This document shows positions 22,575 through 34,103 of a stretch of 64,000 bases of DNA, piece after piece (the stretch's first letter is position 1; each line of letters starts with the position of its first letter). The notes beneath the pieces are model-generated. The model was not told the DNA's origin. It saw only the letters and a program-made list of their open reading frames with translations, and did not search any database. The position numbers were made by a program, and so were the translations under genes. This DNA is from Chamaelirium japonicum (lineage: Eukaryota > Streptophyta > Magnoliopsida > Liliales > Melanthiaceae), in contig OX393549.1 in the NCBI GenBank assembly GCA_947650365.1, positions 19,201,532 to 19,265,531 on the forward strand, written 5' to 3'.

Positions 22575-22925
22575 TAATGGATGATGTGGCACATCATGAT
22601 TGGGCTCAGGGACGGAACCAGGATTTTATATTGGGAGAGGCAAAGCATAATAATTTCATTTGAGGGGGGACCAAAGCATAAACCTAAAAAATTTATATTC
22701 TAATATTCTAGACTTTTACTGTATAATATTTTTTAAAAAATAATTGAGGGGGAACCATGGCTCCCCTTGGTCCATACATAGTTCCGTCCCTGATTGGGCC
22801 GTAAGCAGGTTTTCGATATGCATAATCACAAACATTTGTTTAGTGCTAGTGGACGATGTGGCACATCATGATTGGCCCGACGGCTTTCGATGTGCATAAT
22901 CACAAACATTTGTTTAGAGCTAATG
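22575..22925. repeat. short tandem duplication, first copy split by a MITE
   Basis: GATGTGGCACATCATGATTGG and CATAATCACAAACATTTG occur in the same order twice (22583 on and 22857 on). The first copy is interrupted by the MITE 22607-22792; the second is uninterrupted. Confidence 0.75.
22607..22792. mobile_element. hAT-type MITE (CAGGGACGG termini)
   Basis: Starts CAGGGACGGAACCA and ends TAGTTCCGTCCCTG, flanked by ATTGGGCT (22599-22606) and ATTGGGCC (22793-22800), 7 of 8 matching. The neighbouring repeat at 22857 on gives the uninserted sequence. 186 bp, non-coding. Confidence 0.8.
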
Positions 22926-23690
22926 GACTTTAGGAAGCCATTTAAAAAGAAAAACGAGATGGAGTTGGCTAATATGGGATCACTCTCATGTTTCTATCAA
23001 GAAAGCTCAGCGCTACCAGAAGCTCAATGAGCATTCATGTCACCCTCCATCTTTATTTTTTGTTTTATCCCCCTTTCGAATCAATTTAGTTCTGATTAAA
23101 GTGTTAATCATACTTAAAAGAACAGCATCAAAACTTATAGTCCACGATAGAAGCTGATGTTGACGGATAGACAAAGGAGCAAGGCGCGGTTGCGATTGAT
23201 TTAATATTTATTTTGTCCTCTTTTATTTTATCTCTATTATATAAAGAGAATTGAGCTTAAGGCTGAAACCAATCAATACCCTTATCGTAAGTCCCAAACT
23301 ATATTGACATATCGATCGAGGGTATTTAAGTCTTCAGGTTATCGATACACGAGCCGAACAGAAGCCCCTCCCACCCGCCCCGACCTATTTTCGATGCCTG
23401 CTTTTGTCGTCCTTTTCGTCGCACGCGTGCACTGCGTGATAGAACATGGTCTAATTCTCGATGAATCCATCTATCCACTTGAGGTTATTCTTCATCTACG
23501 TGGTGTGATTCGAGGATCGTTCTGGCTGGTTACCGAAGACCTCCCTCACGAAAAATATGATAGTCGTGTGATGGCTTCGTGCTAGCTGCATGATTTTGAG
23601 GCCATTGCGGATATGATTCCTGCGTGGAGAAGATGCAGAGACAAAAGTGATAGTGGTGGCAATACCCATAAGGCCGAACCAGGTTGCTAA
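22926..23690. other. intergenic DNA, no gene supported
   Basis: A 93-codon frame at 23304-23585 is not recognised. Nothing else is visible. Confidence 0.35.
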
Positions 23691-23817
23691 CTGATGTATA
23701 GACGGGTCGGGTTCATGTATGTAATGATGTACATATATTGGGCTTAGTCCCCAATGAGATCACTCTGTTCTCATCCAAACCCTAGCCGTCTTCTGTCTCT
23801 AACATGGTATTAGAGCC
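23691..23817 (+). mobile_element. copia LTR end with Met-tRNA primer-binding site
   Basis: An LTR-like end CTCTAACA at 23804 is followed at once by TGGTATTAGAGCC, which matches the plant initiator Met-tRNA primer-binding site TGGTATCAGAGCC at 12 of 13 bases. This is the classic 5' LTR/PBS junction of Ty1/copia elements. The start of the LTR is not certain and no gag or pol follows, so this is a remnant. Confidence 0.6.
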
Positions 23818-23967
23818 TTAGGCTCCTCCTTCTCCGACGATAGACGCCCTCCGACGAGGTCCACTCACCGGATCCCTCCTTCACCGATCTCCTGCCGCCC
23901 CTGCAACCTGACCCCAAGTTCTTCTCTGATTGCCGGCCATGATCTCAATAACCACACCCCGCTGCCT

Positions 23968-24224
23968 GTGTTTTTGAAAACCGGACCAGACCGGGCGATT
24001 CAACTGGTTTGGGCTGGAACCGGAACATGTTTCGGTTCGGTCTTCGAATAAACCAGGTTGTATGTTAACCCAGGAATCAAACCTTGCCATTGAAGAATTT
24101 AGTAAATATCTATTTAAAACAACGTATTTTCATACGGTTCAAACGGTTGAACCACCGGTTTGAACATATTTGGACCAAATCGGATGCCTTTTCGATTCAC
24201 CTTCTGGTCTGGTTTTGAAAACAC
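23968..24224. mobile_element. MITE with GTGTTTT termini
   Basis: GTGTTTTTGAAAACCGGACC at the left is answered by the inverted CTGGTCTGGTTTTGAAAACAC at the right, about 23 bp of imperfect TIR. I did not find a clean target duplication. It interrupts the leader of the copia remnant. Confidence 0.6.
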
Positions 24225-24239
24225 TGGTGCGTGAGCCCT

Positions 24240-24740
24240 GCTGCGACCTCACCCCTAGTCGACCACTGAACCCCCACTGCCTCCCCTTCCCGACCCCTTG
24301 TCTACCGACCACCGCACTCCCGCCTGTCAATCCTCCTCCTGCAATCCCACCCCCGATCCCCTGCTGACCACCGCCTGCGATCCCATCTCCGATCCTCCCC
24401 CTGCGATCCCACCTTCTGTCAACCCGATCCACCGCCTAAGTACGACCCCAGCCTACCGACCACCACACTACTGCTTGCCAATCCTAGCTTTTGCGATCCC
24501 ACCCTTGATACTCCTACGATCCCACCCCCAATCCCGCCTCCAAACCCTTATCAACTATAACCCTCACTATTCGTATCTTTATCAACTGCAGCCCTCCCGA
24601 CTAATCTTACAACTACAGCCCTCCCCACTACCCTTTACACACTACTAACCTCCCCACCAACCGATCCAAAGCCGCAGCCACCCCCCTATGCCTCCCATGT
24701 GATTTCATCTGATGTTGTCCGAATAATCATTCATACGCTT
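24240..24740. repeat. low-complexity C-rich region
   Basis: Many loose repeats of GATCCCA, CCACCG and CTACCGACCACC. They keep proline-rich frames open; I do not regard these as genes. Confidence 0.5.
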
Positions 24741-25290
24741 TTGTGTCAAATCAAACTTATCCTAGTTCATCTGGACCACCATGGCTGGTTTTCCACAGGG
24801 CATCCAAAACATCGTTCGAAATTACAAAGATTAGTCATCCGAATAATAGTTCAGATGGTGTAGGCCAACACTTTTCAATAAATAAACTTTCTTGCCTCTT
24901 TGAGCCCATCATTGGTCGGTGGAATTTTTTGGGAAGATTTCTGGTTGAGATCTACGGGGAAGATTTTTTTATTTGCTACCACCTAAGGAGGAAAGATGAG
25001 AAATCCCATATTGGGGTGTGTTCTTCTAGTGACAAACCTAGCCTAGATCTCTATTTATGATTTTTATGATTTCTCTTGAGTTTTCTTACCAATTATTTTA
25101 GAGAGATTCGTCTAGGTATTTTCTATTGCATGCATTGATTTTTCATCTATAGGAAACCCTAAGAGTCATCACCCATTATTATTTTCTACATTTGAGGGTG
25201 TTCAGCCTCTTGGCATTTGGTTTGAGGATGTTTGGAGTTATGTAGCTCCTGTAGCAATAGAAACATTATATTTCTTCTGCGTAAAATCTT
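24741..25290. other. no recognisable gene
   Basis: A 105-codon frame at 24743-25060 is not recognised. Probably degraded retroelement DNA. Confidence 0.3.
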
Positions 25291-27707
25291 GACAACAAAA
25301 GATTATAGGAAGTGCCTTCTAGTTTATCCGATCTCACACGATACACGGCACCTCATTGATGGATCTCTGAGTGCCTCCATGAAATGAGAATTTTTCGTCT
25401 ACGAAACACCATGCGAGGAAAATGAGTCGCCATCCAAGGTCACAAGCGAGAGAGAGAGAGAGGGACGATAGAGGAAAGGAGAAAAAAAGAGAGGGGCAGC
25501 TAAGGTTTGCACATGCATATTAGGGCCGGCCTCTCTCTTTCTTTCTATGCTCTAATATAGGGCTGACTCCTTAGGATAGGATTCCTAATAGATAGGGCCA
25601 GCCCCCCTTTTATCTCTCCTTAGTCTCTATCTCTTTCTAGCTTATAGGTCTTGCGAAGACCGAGTCAAACCCTCTAATTATCCCTTATGGTCGGCCCCTA
25701 TTATGAAGGTAACCACCTCCTACAAACAAGAGGGCCGACCTTGACTTGGTCTCTCAACACCTAGGACTAGCCCTCCTAGGCATAGTAGCGCATAGTTTGA
25801 CCAAAACCTATGTCACTAGTTGGCTGTCCCTCGAGTACGTGACCTTGCAAGATACACATAAGTGTACTAGTGATTTTACTATTCATCGAGGTGTCTGTAG
25901 GGTGCCCAAAGTAAAGTCAACTAGTTAACTCCCAATATATCCTAGTGCATCACACCCATATGGTGGAGTCCACTTATGGCAAGGGATAACTACATGCGTC
26001 TTTGTACTAACTTAGGGTTTTTCCTTAGTACACAGTCGTAGTTACATATCTACCGTGCATTAATGCGAAGCACACACGGATCGTAGGGCTGGACTCTTTA
26101 CTTCCTCTAACTGCATCCTTTATTTCGAGAAGATGGTTCAAAGACTATACATAATGTGGATAAGGTGGAACCTTCAGGGACCAGGGTTCATGGCTTCCAA
26201 CTTGAACTTGATTGACACACTCTCCGAGTATACTATCGATCCTCTTAGCCTGAGTTAACCTACGTAGCCACCTAGAGTACGACACAGGCTTTACTCCAAT
26301 TCCCCCGGGCTTACTATATTCTCCCGCATACTGTAGCTCCCCGCTTAGTAATGGTAAACTTGTTGTCCCTCCTCTTGATTCCATGATGTGACTCGAGTGG
26401 TGGAGAATATCGTCATACTCGAGTACTCATATGACTTGGTTCCTTCTATGTTGACTACGTACGTCGTACCTTCGATTATCATACCGAGTAACCCAATTTG
26501 GTCAACAGTCTAACTGATGACCACCAGGCCTGGATTTAATACGTTGTAGGTCAGCCCAAGAAATGCACCTCCCGTTAGGGGTTTGAATAGCTTACATAAG
26601 TGACACGCTGATGTGACGTCAGCCGGGTAACCCAGTACACTGTGGTTTTGGGTCACATAACTGGACCCTCATATATTGGTGCGCCAAAGCACCACACAAC
26701 TGGTTAGCCCACCAGACATGGTTCCTCAGGGTTTATGATTGTTTTACCCTAAGCAGAAACATAGCTTAGTGCACCAGTGTTTGCTCACCGATTTATGCAC
26801 CGTGTTGGTTTCGTTTGGCCACACACACTGTGCTTGGTAATAACCGTGGTGGAGACATGCACGCTTTACCATTTTAACAGCTTATCCTTATAGGGTGACC
26901 AATCCTAATTAGAGTTGCAAATGTATTTAGGTTATATAGGACCAGTCTATTGGGTCTCCTACTCAAGTGGATTATCATGTAGCCATGACTCACTCTTTTG
27001 TAATCATAATACATACTAAGGTACGTACCCACCAGGGGATTGGAGAGTTGGCAAAGCAACTGATGCTTTGGTGATGAGGTTGTGGGTTCAACTCTTTCTC
27101 TCCTCGATTTACCCAGGAGTGAAATGGGAATTGCCGAGTGGGTCGGGCTTCACTCCCGGAGGGATTAGTCCGAGCCTGAAGTGGGCCATTGCCTGAAAGG
27201 TTTCGGGACACCCACCGATGTCAAAAAAAAAACATACTAAGGTACGTACCAAGATGCAATTCTAAATTATCAACTATATATAGCTAAACTATATGTTTTT
27301 ATGAGCTATTAACCTCATCAATTTTAACACGAAGTCCTCTACCTGCAGTTCAAATTTTAGCCCAATCGGAGTTCAAGATCAAAAGTTATGGCTGTTATAT
27401 TGAAGCTATCTTGAACAGATTTGAGCCAGTCTCTATCTACAAAGAAGAAATTTGTTATGGTGAAAGATTCTGCATGGAGGTATGACTTTTAACATATAAA
27501 TATACTGTTGATAGAATATGCATGCATGTTAGATTGTTCTTCGTGCTAGATCAACGTTAAGGGGTCACGTAGTTATCATGCTACATTCATACATGCACAT
27601 GTAGATAGTTTCAATAAAATTTTTGATATGTAATGCACACCATCCACGATCTTCAAACCTTGCATTTGCTTCCTCTACGGGCCTCTACTATAGAATTAAA
27701 TCCAACA
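25291..27707 (+). mobile_element. copia-like 5' LTR region (right end defined only)
   Basis: The right end TCCAACA at 27707 is followed by a Met-tRNA primer-binding site (27710-27722), so the DNA to its left is a 5' LTR. I could not find the left end with a matching TG and target duplication, so 25291 is only a working limit. It includes a nested SINE at 27030. Confidence 0.4.
27030..27231 (+). mobile_element. SINE with 19-bp target duplication
   Basis: Flanked by a perfect ACATACTAAGGTACGTACC at 27011-27029 and 27232-27250. It has a tRNA-like head with a B box (GTGGGTTCAACTC, about 27090) and ends in a run of A. The 3' part GGGCCATTGCCTGAAAGG and TTTCGGGACACCCACCG recurs in the fragment at 43478. 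All features of a tRNA-derived SINE are present, and the exact TSD suggests a fairly recent insertion. Confidence 0.9.
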
Positions 27708-27709
27708 AT

Positions 27710-27722
27710 AGGTATCAGAGCC
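27710..27722 (+). other. copia primer-binding site (initiator Met-tRNA)
   Basis: AGGTATCAGAGCC matches the Met-tRNA PBS TGGTATCAGAGCC except at the first base and sits three bases after an LTR end TCCAACA. Confidence 0.65.
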
Positions 27723-28212
27723 ACACAAGTGGTGTGCGTTTCATATTTTTTCGTGAAACCATCATGTGTGCGCATGATTAATATATGTCGCCATTGGGGT
27801 TCTTCGAGTAAATCATGCATATTGTTGATACTGTATATTCTATGAATCATTCTTGCACGGCGCCGCTTTAAAATAATCTTGATGTATGATTGCTTGCTAC
27901 CAGGGGTTGGACCCCGTGGTAGCATATGTATCTGTGTTGCTTTACTTTATGTGTGTGATAGGTTTTAAAGCCGTAGTTGGGCAAGAGGTGGAGGTTGACC
28001 ATCCTTGATTCCTAGGATTTTGCTAGGCATGTTCTTTATTTTTTCTCTAAAAAATTATGTATGAGCGAGCACTTGCTCGAAACGTAGTAGATATTTTTCG
28101 ATTACAGATTAAGGAGGACTTGCCACAGAGATCCATCACCGGAAGGACGAGAAGAACCTTGGAGGACGGTGGTGATTCGATGAAGAGTACACAATGATGA
28201 CAAAGGATAAAA
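27723..28212. other. retroelement leader remnant, no gene
   Basis: DNA following the primer-binding site, interrupted at 28213 by the gypsy insertion. No gag frame is visible. Confidence 0.4.
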
Positions 28213-28217
28213 GTGAC

Positions 28218-29148
28218 TGTAGACACACAAATTATGTCTAACCCGGACCCGACTTGCGTACACCTATGCGGAGGCAAACCCGACATACACCCGGGCCCGG
28301 ACCCGACTTGCATGCACCAATGCGGAGGCAAACCCGACACGCACTTGGACCCGGACCCGACTCGCATGCACCGACTCGGAATCAAACCCGACACGCACTC
28401 GGACCCGGATCCGACTCGCGCCCAACAAGGGACCGGGTGGGCCCATCCTCAAGTGGGGCCCACCCAGCCCCCTACTAGAGATCTGAACCCCTCATGGGGT
28501 GGCCAGTCGTGCAAGGAAAAGAAAAAGAAAGAAAAAAAAAGAAAGGAAAAGAAAGAAAGAAAAGGAAAGGAAAGAAAAGGAAAGAAAAGAAAGAGAAAGG
28601 AAAGAAAGACCGTCATGCGCGGGGGGAGGTTGCGTATGACGTCTACTTACACGTGAATCTGCGTCGATCCCTTGATCCGACGGACAAGAAGAAGAGTCGG
28701 GTTGCCATCGATTTTATGTGCAAGATTCAAGATAAATCCAAAAATGATTGAGCCATAATTACCCCGCCAGAAAAGGAAATCAAATAAAGGTTTATTCCTC
28801 TCTTCAATTGAAGAATGAATCTTGGGCAATTATGAGAGAGATATTAAAGGGATTTAAAATTAAACTTCCCATATCTCTTCCCTCCCCCCTTCTCCTATAA
28901 ATAGAGGGGGAGTGGGAAGGCTCAATGGGTCGAAAAAGTCGCAAGCTGAAGACGAAGCGAGGAAGCTCTGCAGAAGAAAAGACGCTTCTTCATCGACCCA
29001 AGGCTTCACGAGGCACGGGCAAGCCTTACCCTTCGGGACCGGCTTAGTCCATTGAAAGCCCTCATCAACGTGAGGACCCTTGCACAAGAAGATCAAGCCT
29101 TCGACTCCATGCACGAAGAAGAAAGCTCAGAGAAGAAGAACCCTTCGA
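28218..29148 (+). repeat. gypsy 5' LTR, truncated
   Basis: Matches the 3' LTR from its first base to GAAGAAGAACCCTTCGA at 29148 and then jumps into pol. It contains the 54-bp repeats (28240-28430), a purine-rich AAAG/GGAAA tract (28515-28610) and a TATA box CCTATAAATAGAGGG near 28895. About half of the LTR, on the right, is deleted. Confidence 0.88.
28240..28430. repeat. 54-bp tandem repeats in the gypsy LTR
   Basis: About 3.4 units starting CCCGGACCCGACT with GGAGGCAAACCCGACA inside. The same array is in the 3' LTR (35390-35575), and a diverged version lies at 62395-62520. It keeps frames open on both strands without being a gene. Confidence 0.85.
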
Positions 29149-29153
29149 AGTCA

Positions 29154-30661
29154 ACAAAGAAGACCTAGTGCCGTTGCACGCGCACGCTTTGGAACTCCTC
29201 GGCAAACTCAAGGCCGCTTCCATTCAGCACGTCTCAAGAAACCTCAACCAGCAGGCTAACGCACTTGCGAATTTGGTGGCTACACTCCCGTTTCCAGAAG
29301 AACGCCAGCTCATCGTCCCCGTCTGTAGGAGAATTGTGATCACCAAAGAAGAAGGTCATATCGGGATTCCAGTTCAAACCAACACGGTGCACGTCCTCGA
29401 AATTGAAGAGCAAGACTAGAGGCAATCTTTTGTGGATTATCTCGTCTGTGGTAAACTCCCCGAAGATCCAAAGCGCAAAGTTGACATCTGTCGATGGTCT
29501 CTGAAGTTCTACCACTTCAACAACGAGTTGTATTATCAAAATTACGATGACACACGCCTGAGTTGCCTCGCAAAGGAAGAAGCAGAAGCAGTACTGGAAG
29601 AAGTACATGCTGAAATCTGCGGCTTGCACCAATCCGGTCCAAAGCTCCACTTTTGTGTTAGGAGGATGGGCTATTACTGGCCCACCATGATTAATGACAG
29701 CTTGGAGTTCACGAAGAAATGTCACGCTTGCCAAATACACGGAGACTACATCAGTCAACCGCCAGAGCCTCTGCACCCAACGATCACGTCATGGCCCTTC
29801 GACGGATGGAGACTCGATATTGTCGGTCCTCTACCCAAGTCATCCAAGCAACATCTTTACATTCTGGCGGCAACGGACTACTTCTCCAAGTGGGCTGAAG
29901 CAACACCTCTGCGGGAAGTTACAAGACACTCCGTTATCGGCTTCATCTAGAATGACATCATCTTCCGATACGGAGTCCCTCGCTACATCGTGACGAACAA
30001 CGGGAAGCAATTCAAGAATGCTGATGTCAGCCAGTTCTGCGTCAGGTATGACATTAAGCAGAAGTGCTCGACGATGTACAACGCTCCGACCAACGGTCTG
30101 GCAGAGGCCTTCAACAAGACTCTTTGCAAACTGCTGGAGAAAACTGTCTCGAAGACAAAGAAGGACTGACACGAACGAATGGGCGAAGTGCTATGGGCCT
30201 ACTGAACGTCTTTTCACACTCCGACGCAAGCAACTCCGTATTCCCTCGTCTATGGTGTAGAAGCAGTTCTTCCGCTCGAACTCCAGATCCCATCGCTCAG
30301 GATAGCAATCCAGGAAGGCCTCACCAGCGACGACAATGCCCAGCTCCGCCTAGCAGAATTAGAAGCCTTGGACGAAAGACGCCTCGAAGCTCAGCAACGT
30401 CTGGAGTATTATCAGGCCAGACTGACTCGTGCCTTCAACAAGAAGATCCGCCCTCGATCATTCCAAATGGGAGAACTGGTGCTGACAGTCAAACGCCCCA
30501 TCATTCTCTCGCACCGAGGAGGGAAGAAGTTTGATGCCAAGTAGGATGGACTGCACTCCTTCAAAGAAGTCTACTCCAACGGCGCTTACCTCCTCACCAC
30601 GCCAGAAGGGCTGACACTCGGCCCTATCAACGGCAAGTACCTCAAAAGGTACTATGCCTAA
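29154..30661 (+). pseudogene. gypsy pol remnant: RNase H end and integrase
   Basis: One reading frame, broken by five in-frame stops (29417, 29948, 30167, 30203, 30542), ends at a natural TAA at 30659. It begins in RNase H (VSRNLNQQANALANLVATLP). Integrase follows: zinc-binding HAEICGLHQSG with CHACQIHG, first Asp in RLDIVGPLPKS, then TDYFSKWAEA, then IVTNNGKQF, where the catalytic Asp normally found reads Asn. The Glu region GLAEAFNKTL is present. The C-terminal part (GVEAVLPLELQIPSLRI, GELVLTVKRP) is that of Tat-type elements. No frameshift is needed; decay is by point mutation. Not functional. Confidence 0.85.
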
Positions 30662-31026
30662 AGCAAGGCCACACTCCTTGCAAAAAAAAAAAAAAGAACT
30701 ACGTGCGACTTGATCCCCCTCAGGGGGGTACGTAGGCAGCCTGAGAGGTCACTTCAGGTTCAGTCCCACCAAAAAGAAAAAGCTAATAGTGGTTCATGCA
30801 AAGGAATGATGGAATATGGTGATATTATTAAATGTTCAAGAGAAGGCGGTACACGGCATAAGCTATGAAGGAAAACTACGATACAAGATCATTGGACAAG
30901 AAGCATCTAAAAGAAAGTATCTAAAGCTCGAAGACGGCGCAGTAACTCCTCCCTAGTAGCCTCCACTCGCTAAAGTTCCAAAGGACGTATGACCAAAAGC
31001 TCGCGACGGGCCGCCAAGTCCGATTG
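30662..31026. other. spacer between pol and antisense gene
   Basis: An A-run at 30681-30693, then a short palindrome CCCCCTCAGGGGGG around 30715-30728, a phrase common after pol in Tat-like elements. It lies between the tail-to-tail ends of pol and the antisense gene, so it may hold both 3' ends. Confidence 0.45.
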
Positions 31027-34000
31027 CTACTTCAGGAAGCTCGCCTTCAAAGTACTCTCCGCAGTCTCAGCTCGCTCCAAACGAGACTCCACCTTCCAAA
31101 GTGAGGCGCGCACCGATTCTATCTTCTTTTGAGCCTTTGACAGACTGGAAGCGGCCTCCGTAAGCTGGAGCTCTGACTGACACAAGCTCGCCTCAGCGGT
31201 CGCCAACTCAGAAGGAGTACTTCCCTCCAGTAGAGCTCGCCGGGAGCGATAAGCCTCGCTGTCAGTCACGAGTAAGTTCATCTGGGCGACGAAAGAAGAA
31301 CTGTCCACCTTGAACTCCTCCAGGCTCGCACAAAACTCTGCACCATCGATAGACCACCAGTCTTGGAGGGCACCAAAGCTCGCGTCTTGAAAGGGCTCCA
31401 GCGTTGACTTGATGTACTGCCGACAACTCGGAAGGAGAAACTCCGAGACTCTGCTCCTCGGCCTTAGACTCGGGCGAGGTGCCTCAGAGTACGTAGGCAA
31501 AACCTTCCCTTCCACTATGGTCGCCACGGGAGCTGCCTTCATCGATGAGGCCGATAAAACTGGGGAAGATGTCGCCACTGTCGCAACAACCATCTCCTCC
31601 ACCAAACTCGAGAGAACGGCGGTCGGGAAACGTCGCTTGTCGACACTTGAAACTTCGGCCTCCTCATGAAAAGACAAAGCGTTAACGTCAATGTCGTCCA
31701 GATCGATGTCGCCACTAGGGAAGTTCTCCCCGCAAACCCCGAGGAGGTCCAGATCATCCAGAGGAATGTCTAGCCCACACTCCCTAGGCACTTCCTGCAC
31801 GGCCCTAGTAGACGAATACCCATGAGATGCTTTCGAAGAGTTCACCTTGCATTCCACCACTATAACAGAATCTGCCCAAAAGAAATACACTACTCAGCAT
31901 GATGGAACCTCCTAAACACGGAAAGGAAGCAAAACAAGAAGAACTCCATACCTACAAGATCGGACGGAGGGATCACCTCGTCTCTTAGAAGACCGGGCTC
32001 CTCGACATCCTCCACCGGACAAGGGACCCTCGAAGTCATCCCGAGGGGAATGCACACCTTTCGTCTTTTGGGCGGGGCACCCTCAACAGCGGTCTTCGAG
32101 AGAGAGAATGGCTCGGGGGCAATAGCAAGGTTGGCGTCTAATACAGGAACCAAAGAAGGAACCCGGCGGGCACTGAAAAGACGGCTGCAACTCTTCTGGG
32201 TCCTCTGAATCCCCAATTGGAGGCGACGATCCTCCACTCCCGCCGAAGGGTCAAAGCGAAAATTTTTAAACTCACTGCTCGCCAGAACGTCAACCGGGAG
32301 ACTCGAAAGCAAGGGGGATACTCGCTCTTCAATCCACTTGCAATAGCCTGGAGTAGCGGTGTCCCGAAACCCTAACTTGGTCCCAGGGAAGAAGCTGCCA
32401 CCAGTCAGTCGAGTATAAAGAGAAGCTCAGAGACGGTAACCTTCCTGCAGGCTGATGCGCCCCTGTAATCGCTGAGGCATACCGGGGACTTCCTACCAAA
32501 ATCCTTACTGACGAGCAAAGCGGTGAGGGGAGTACTGCTCCACTTCCACTACATCCCCCCGACGCCAAACCAAGTAGCCGAGGCGGCAGCTAACCATATT
32601 CCAATACAAGCTGTCCAAGAGCTCATCGTTGTCATAGACCGTCGACCTATCTAAAGGTAGCACTGAGTGCTCTGACAAAAACTCGAAGTCGGCGCCTCCC
32701 ATCCTCCGCAAAAGAGTGCGAGCACACTCCCTCGGGCGCTCCCAGCTGATAAAAGCATTTAAGATCCCTCCTATACCCAGCAGGAATGGCAGGTTGGCTG
32801 GTTGCCCGCGTCTAGCGAAGATCCCTTTCGAAAAGTGAAGAGCCATCCAGCCGTACAGGTAGTGCAGAGGTCCAAAGGTGTTAGACCGGCCAAGCTCCCC
32901 TTTGGCATTGTCCAAGCTAGACAAGCTCCAGTAAGTCCCACTGAGCCCCTGGTACAAGGCGCATAAGATCGCTGGGGTTAGATTGAAAAGCTCCCCCCTT
33001 GCCATCCGGGAGGCTGCAAGAAAGGTCCCCGAACGGATGACCTCGTCGGGATAGGGAAGCACGAACCGACAAAGAAAGACGACTAGCCCGACGGCTCGGT
33101 AAACCGCCCGCCACTCCTCACTGTCACGCTTCAGACCAAGGATCTCCCAGGGGCACCATTTTTCCTCCATTGAGTGCCTTACTCGGGCCAAGGACTCAAT
33201 AGGCCTCACAAAAGAACACATGGGGGGCCTCTTCATCTGGGCAACCTTCCACATTGGGTGAGCTGAAGGTGCCGGGGACCTGTACTCGCCTCTGAACCAG
33301 AAGTCAACCCAGGAAGAAGGACGGACTCGGTCTGACTGATCTCGCGCTGTAATGATGGCATAGGCCTTGAACAAAAGAAGGCAGGAGCTCGGAGCAAAGC
33401 TGCTATCCAATAAATCCGTCAGAACTGGCACCTCCTCTTAGTAATAATTCCGCACTTCAGGGCATCCGGAAACAATGTGGACGTTGCGGAGGGAAATCCC
33501 TATTTCTCCCGCTCCGGTGAGAAAAGTGTTGGTGGCTGGGCACCAAAGTTCACAAAAAGCGCGATACATCCCCTCAGGACAGCTATATTCTCGACGAGCC
33601 GGTGCAAGGAACTTGGCCAACGGATTCATCTCAGGTTCTGCCCCAAAGACTTCGGAGAGCTCGCTCATCCACTCACAAAAACTGCAGAGATATTGGATAT
33701 CCCCCCGAGGCCAGGAGTCGGTACCCCATCGGGTCAAGCAGGAGCAGATCTTCGAAGCAACTACTAGGGTGGGCACGAAATCTTCATCGCAGTGGTGAAA
33801 AGGCATACTCAAGCTTGGACGAAGGAGCTTTATGGAGATCGCCTTATCGGTGTAGACTTTCTCACTCAGCTTCGGTGTCCCGTAGGCTACATCAGCGACT
33901 CCATCTTCCATGACGTGCTCGTGGATGAAAATCCGGAGTAACGACAGAAGATCTTTTTTCCTCGAGTTGCGGTAACGGTACATCCGAGTAAGGGGGAAGC

Positions 34001-34103
34001 GAAGGCACCTACTCCTATCGGAGAAGTCCTCAGCTATCCACCCCGACGAAGTCAAACTCTCGAAGACTCGGATCCTGAAGAGACACGAAGAGAAGCGGGT
34101 CAA
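31027..34103 (-). pseudogene. antisense gene in gypsy element, plant-mobile-domain-like protein
   Basis: Runs against pol. Three exons by my reading: from at least 34074 to 32509, 32394-31952 and 31871-31027. The introns of 114 and 80 bp are GT-AG (GTAAGG and GTATGG donors) and keep the frame, giving about 950 residues. Exon 1 contains TFLTGAGEIGISLRNVHIVSGCP, which fits the plant mobile domain (PMD) pattern, then a long conserved-looking part (RPSSWVDFWFRGEYR, RPRECARTLLRRM). Exon 2 has a basic PPKRRK patch, a possible nuclear signal. Exon 3 is acidic, then a C-terminal coiled coil (QKKIESVRASLWKVESRL). One in-frame TAA at 33438-33440 breaks exon 1. No ATG is found at 34103 (the codon is TTG); a CTTCAG acceptor at 34075 suggests a missing 5' exon. 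The function of such proteins is not known. Confidence 0.7.

Noticed and set aside
28240..28430. Possible CRISPR-like direct repeats
   Set aside because: The units abut without unique spacers and lie in a plant LTR.
28213..28656. Frame of 147 codons with CxHLCGGKPD-type repeats that looks like a zinc-finger protein
   Set aside because: Produced by the 54-bp LTR repeats followed by the purine tract; the same frame occurs in the 3' LTR and decays in the 62372 LTR.
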